Below are positions 4,496 to 5,140 of a stretch of 5,140 bases of DNA, in pieces. The notes under the pieces are model-generated. The model saw only the letters and a list, made by a program, of their open reading frames with translations, ran no database searches and was not told the DNA's origin. Source of the stretch: Nitrospirota bacterium (lineage in GTDB: Bacteria > Nitrospirota > Nitrospiria > Nitrospirales > Nitrospiraceae); the NCBI GenBank assembly GCA_005877535.1, contig VBOM01000044.1:1-5140 (forward strand), in the 5' to 3' direction. Made by a program: the position numbers and the translations under genes. Position 1 is the first letter of the stretch. Every line of letters starts with the position of its first letter.

Positions 4496-4891
4496 GTGCG
4501 ATATGTTGCTAACATGCTCTTTCAGTATCGAGTCGTGCCGGATGCGCGAAAGCGACGTACGTGCGAGAAGCGATTCGTTGTCTTCAATGCGGAATCACCC
4601 GATGGGGCATTTCGGCGAGCTCTCCGCCTTGGAAAGGCTCGACAGCATCGCTATCGAAATGTGAGTGGCGGCATGGTCTATGTTGAATTTCTCGGCTTGA
4701 TTGACCTTCTTGAACTCGACTCTGTCTGCGAGCCCGACGAAGTCTGGTACAGCATGTTCGCAACGACAAATCCTCACCGATTGATTGCTCCGATGAAGAA
4801 ACTAGCAGTTTTCATGGATGTGCCAGGAAGCATTGGCGCTGCTATCTGGGCTTCTCCTGCGCCCCCGAAATTGCGACGGAGAAAACCCTAA
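4496..4891 (+). CDS. DUF4288-like protein
   Basis: A 131-residue soluble protein if started at GTG 4496. Residues 1-13 (MRYVANMLFQYRV) match the typical DUF4288 opening, an aromatic-x-A-x-x-L-F-x-Y strand. They are followed by CEKRFVVFNAESPDGAFRRA at 23-42 (strand then helix, with the xxAxSxxxAxxxA pattern), LGKARQHRYRN at 45-55 and VYVEFLGLIDLLELD at 61-75. After residue 85 the sequence (SMFATTNPHRLIAPMKKL) is an extension, ending in a proline- and arginine-rich tail (PAPPKLRRRKP). The function of DUF4288 is unknown; members are small and often occur in accessory regions. The longest ORF begins at 4325, but its first 57 codons run through repeat copies 4 and 5 and have no protein character, so the later start is chosen. 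ATG 4514 is the alternative and would remove the first conserved strand. Confidence 0.82.
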   Translation: MRYVANMLFQYRVVPDARKRRTCEKRFVVFNAESPDGAFRRALRLGKARQHRYRNVSGGMVYVEFLGLIDLLELDSVCEPDEVWYSMFATTNPHRLIAPMKKLAVFMDVPGSIGAAIWASPAPPKLRRRKP

Positions 4892-4894
4892 GAT

Positions 4895-4910
4895 CGCCCG
4901 CGCGCGGCGG
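4895..4910 (+). repeat. REP-like repeat copy 6, degenerate core
   Basis: CGCCCGCGCGCGGCGG, containing the same CCGCGCGCGG palindrome (4898-4907) but lacking the CTCGT step before it and the whole first module. It starts 3 nt after the DUF4288 stop. Assignment rests on the 10 bp palindrome and its position, so it is weaker than the other copies. Confidence 0.5.
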
Positions 4911-4970
4911 ACTTGAAATTGCTTTCTCTCGCCTGCTGGCTTAGAATTCCAGCTATCTACAGGATGTGTT

Positions 4971-5140
4971 ATGGCTACTGCGAAGCAATCCCTCATCACC
5001 TCCACCCCAGACATTCTTGGCGGGACGCCGGTCTTTCGCGGTACGCGAGTGCCGGTCCAGACGCTCATCGAGTATTTGGAGGGTGGGCAGACCATCGACG
5101 AGTTTCTGGACGGATTCCCCACTGTCACGCGTGAGCAAGT
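4971..5140 (+). CDS. DUF433 domain protein, antitoxin-like (cut by right edge)
   Basis: ATG 4971 has AGGA (4961-4964) 6 nt upstream. The frame is open to the window end, giving 56 complete codons: MATAKQSLITSTPDILGGTP, then VFRGTRVPVQTLIEYLEGGQ, then TIDEFLDGFPTVTREQ. This is the classic DUF433 pattern: I-x-x-x-P-x-I-x-G-G-x-P-x-[FI]-x-G-T-R-[VI]-P-V, followed by a helix with G-x-[TS]-x-[DE]-E-[FIL]-L-x-x-[FY]-P. Full-length members are about 75-80 residues, so some 20 are missing beyond the edge. DUF433 proteins are winged-helix-like and are commonly the antitoxin partner of a DUF5615 PIN-like toxin encoded just downstream, usually overlapping or within a few bases. The toxin would lie outside this window, so the pair is inferred. 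ATG 4964 is in another frame and gives no family match. Confidence 0.9.
   Translation, partial: MATAKQSLITSTPDILGGTPVFRGTRVPVQTLIEYLEGGQTIDEFLDGFPTVTREQ

Noticed and set aside
1967..4910. The repeats as a CRISPR array or integron attC sites
   Set aside because: Spacing is gene-sized and irregular, unit lengths vary, no Cas gene or integrase is seen, and attC R/L boxes are absent.

Overview
The window looks like an accessory stretch of a moderate-GC bacterial chromosome. The style of the small proteins, the MEDS/LuxR regulator and the gene mix (DUF202, DUF4288, DUF433) suggest Nitrospirota (Nitrospira-like). That is an impression from remembered protein families, not a demonstrated assignment.

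Left part, all leftward (minus strand). Bases 1-119 hold the 5' end of a small protein gene that leaves the window. Bases 158-389 hold a small gene with a very good ribosome binding site, broken by one apparent extra base; in two frames it reads as a coherent 76-residue protein. A 98-codon hypothetical ORF (359-655) overlaps its start. After about 216 bp without a gene comes a full-length regulator (872-1789): an N-terminal MEDS sensory domain, a coiled coil and a C-terminal LuxR-type helix-turn-helix.

Middle. A roughly 320 bp gap with no recognisable gene (1790-2109) contains the first copy of a 44 bp repeat. Rightward genes follow. The first (2110-2669) is a multi-helix membrane protein gene carrying two lesions: a one-base deletion near 2199 and an amber codon at 2265-2267 where a tryptophan is expected. 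Only its C-terminal part (2307-2669) remains as a conventional ORF. Next is an intact DedA-family membrane protein (2728-3321). It is preceded by an 18-codon ORF with a much better Shine-Dalgarno sequence, whose stop lies inside the DedA gene.

Right part, all plus strand. Short unrelated genes follow: DUF202 membrane protein (3477-3737), SRPBCC/AHSA1-like protein (3820-4293), DUF4288 protein (4496-4891) and the start of a DUF433 antitoxin-like gene (4971 to the edge). Every gap from DedA onward holds a full or partial copy of one repeat family whose constant part is the palindrome CCGCGCGCGG. The longer copies add an upstream AGAAAATGG...CCGTTTCG module able to form an imperfect hairpin. The genes share no pathway. 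The region looks like an array of small accessory genes separated by REP-like repeats, with gene decay nearby. No transposase, integrase, CRISPR array, tRNA or rRNA was seen.
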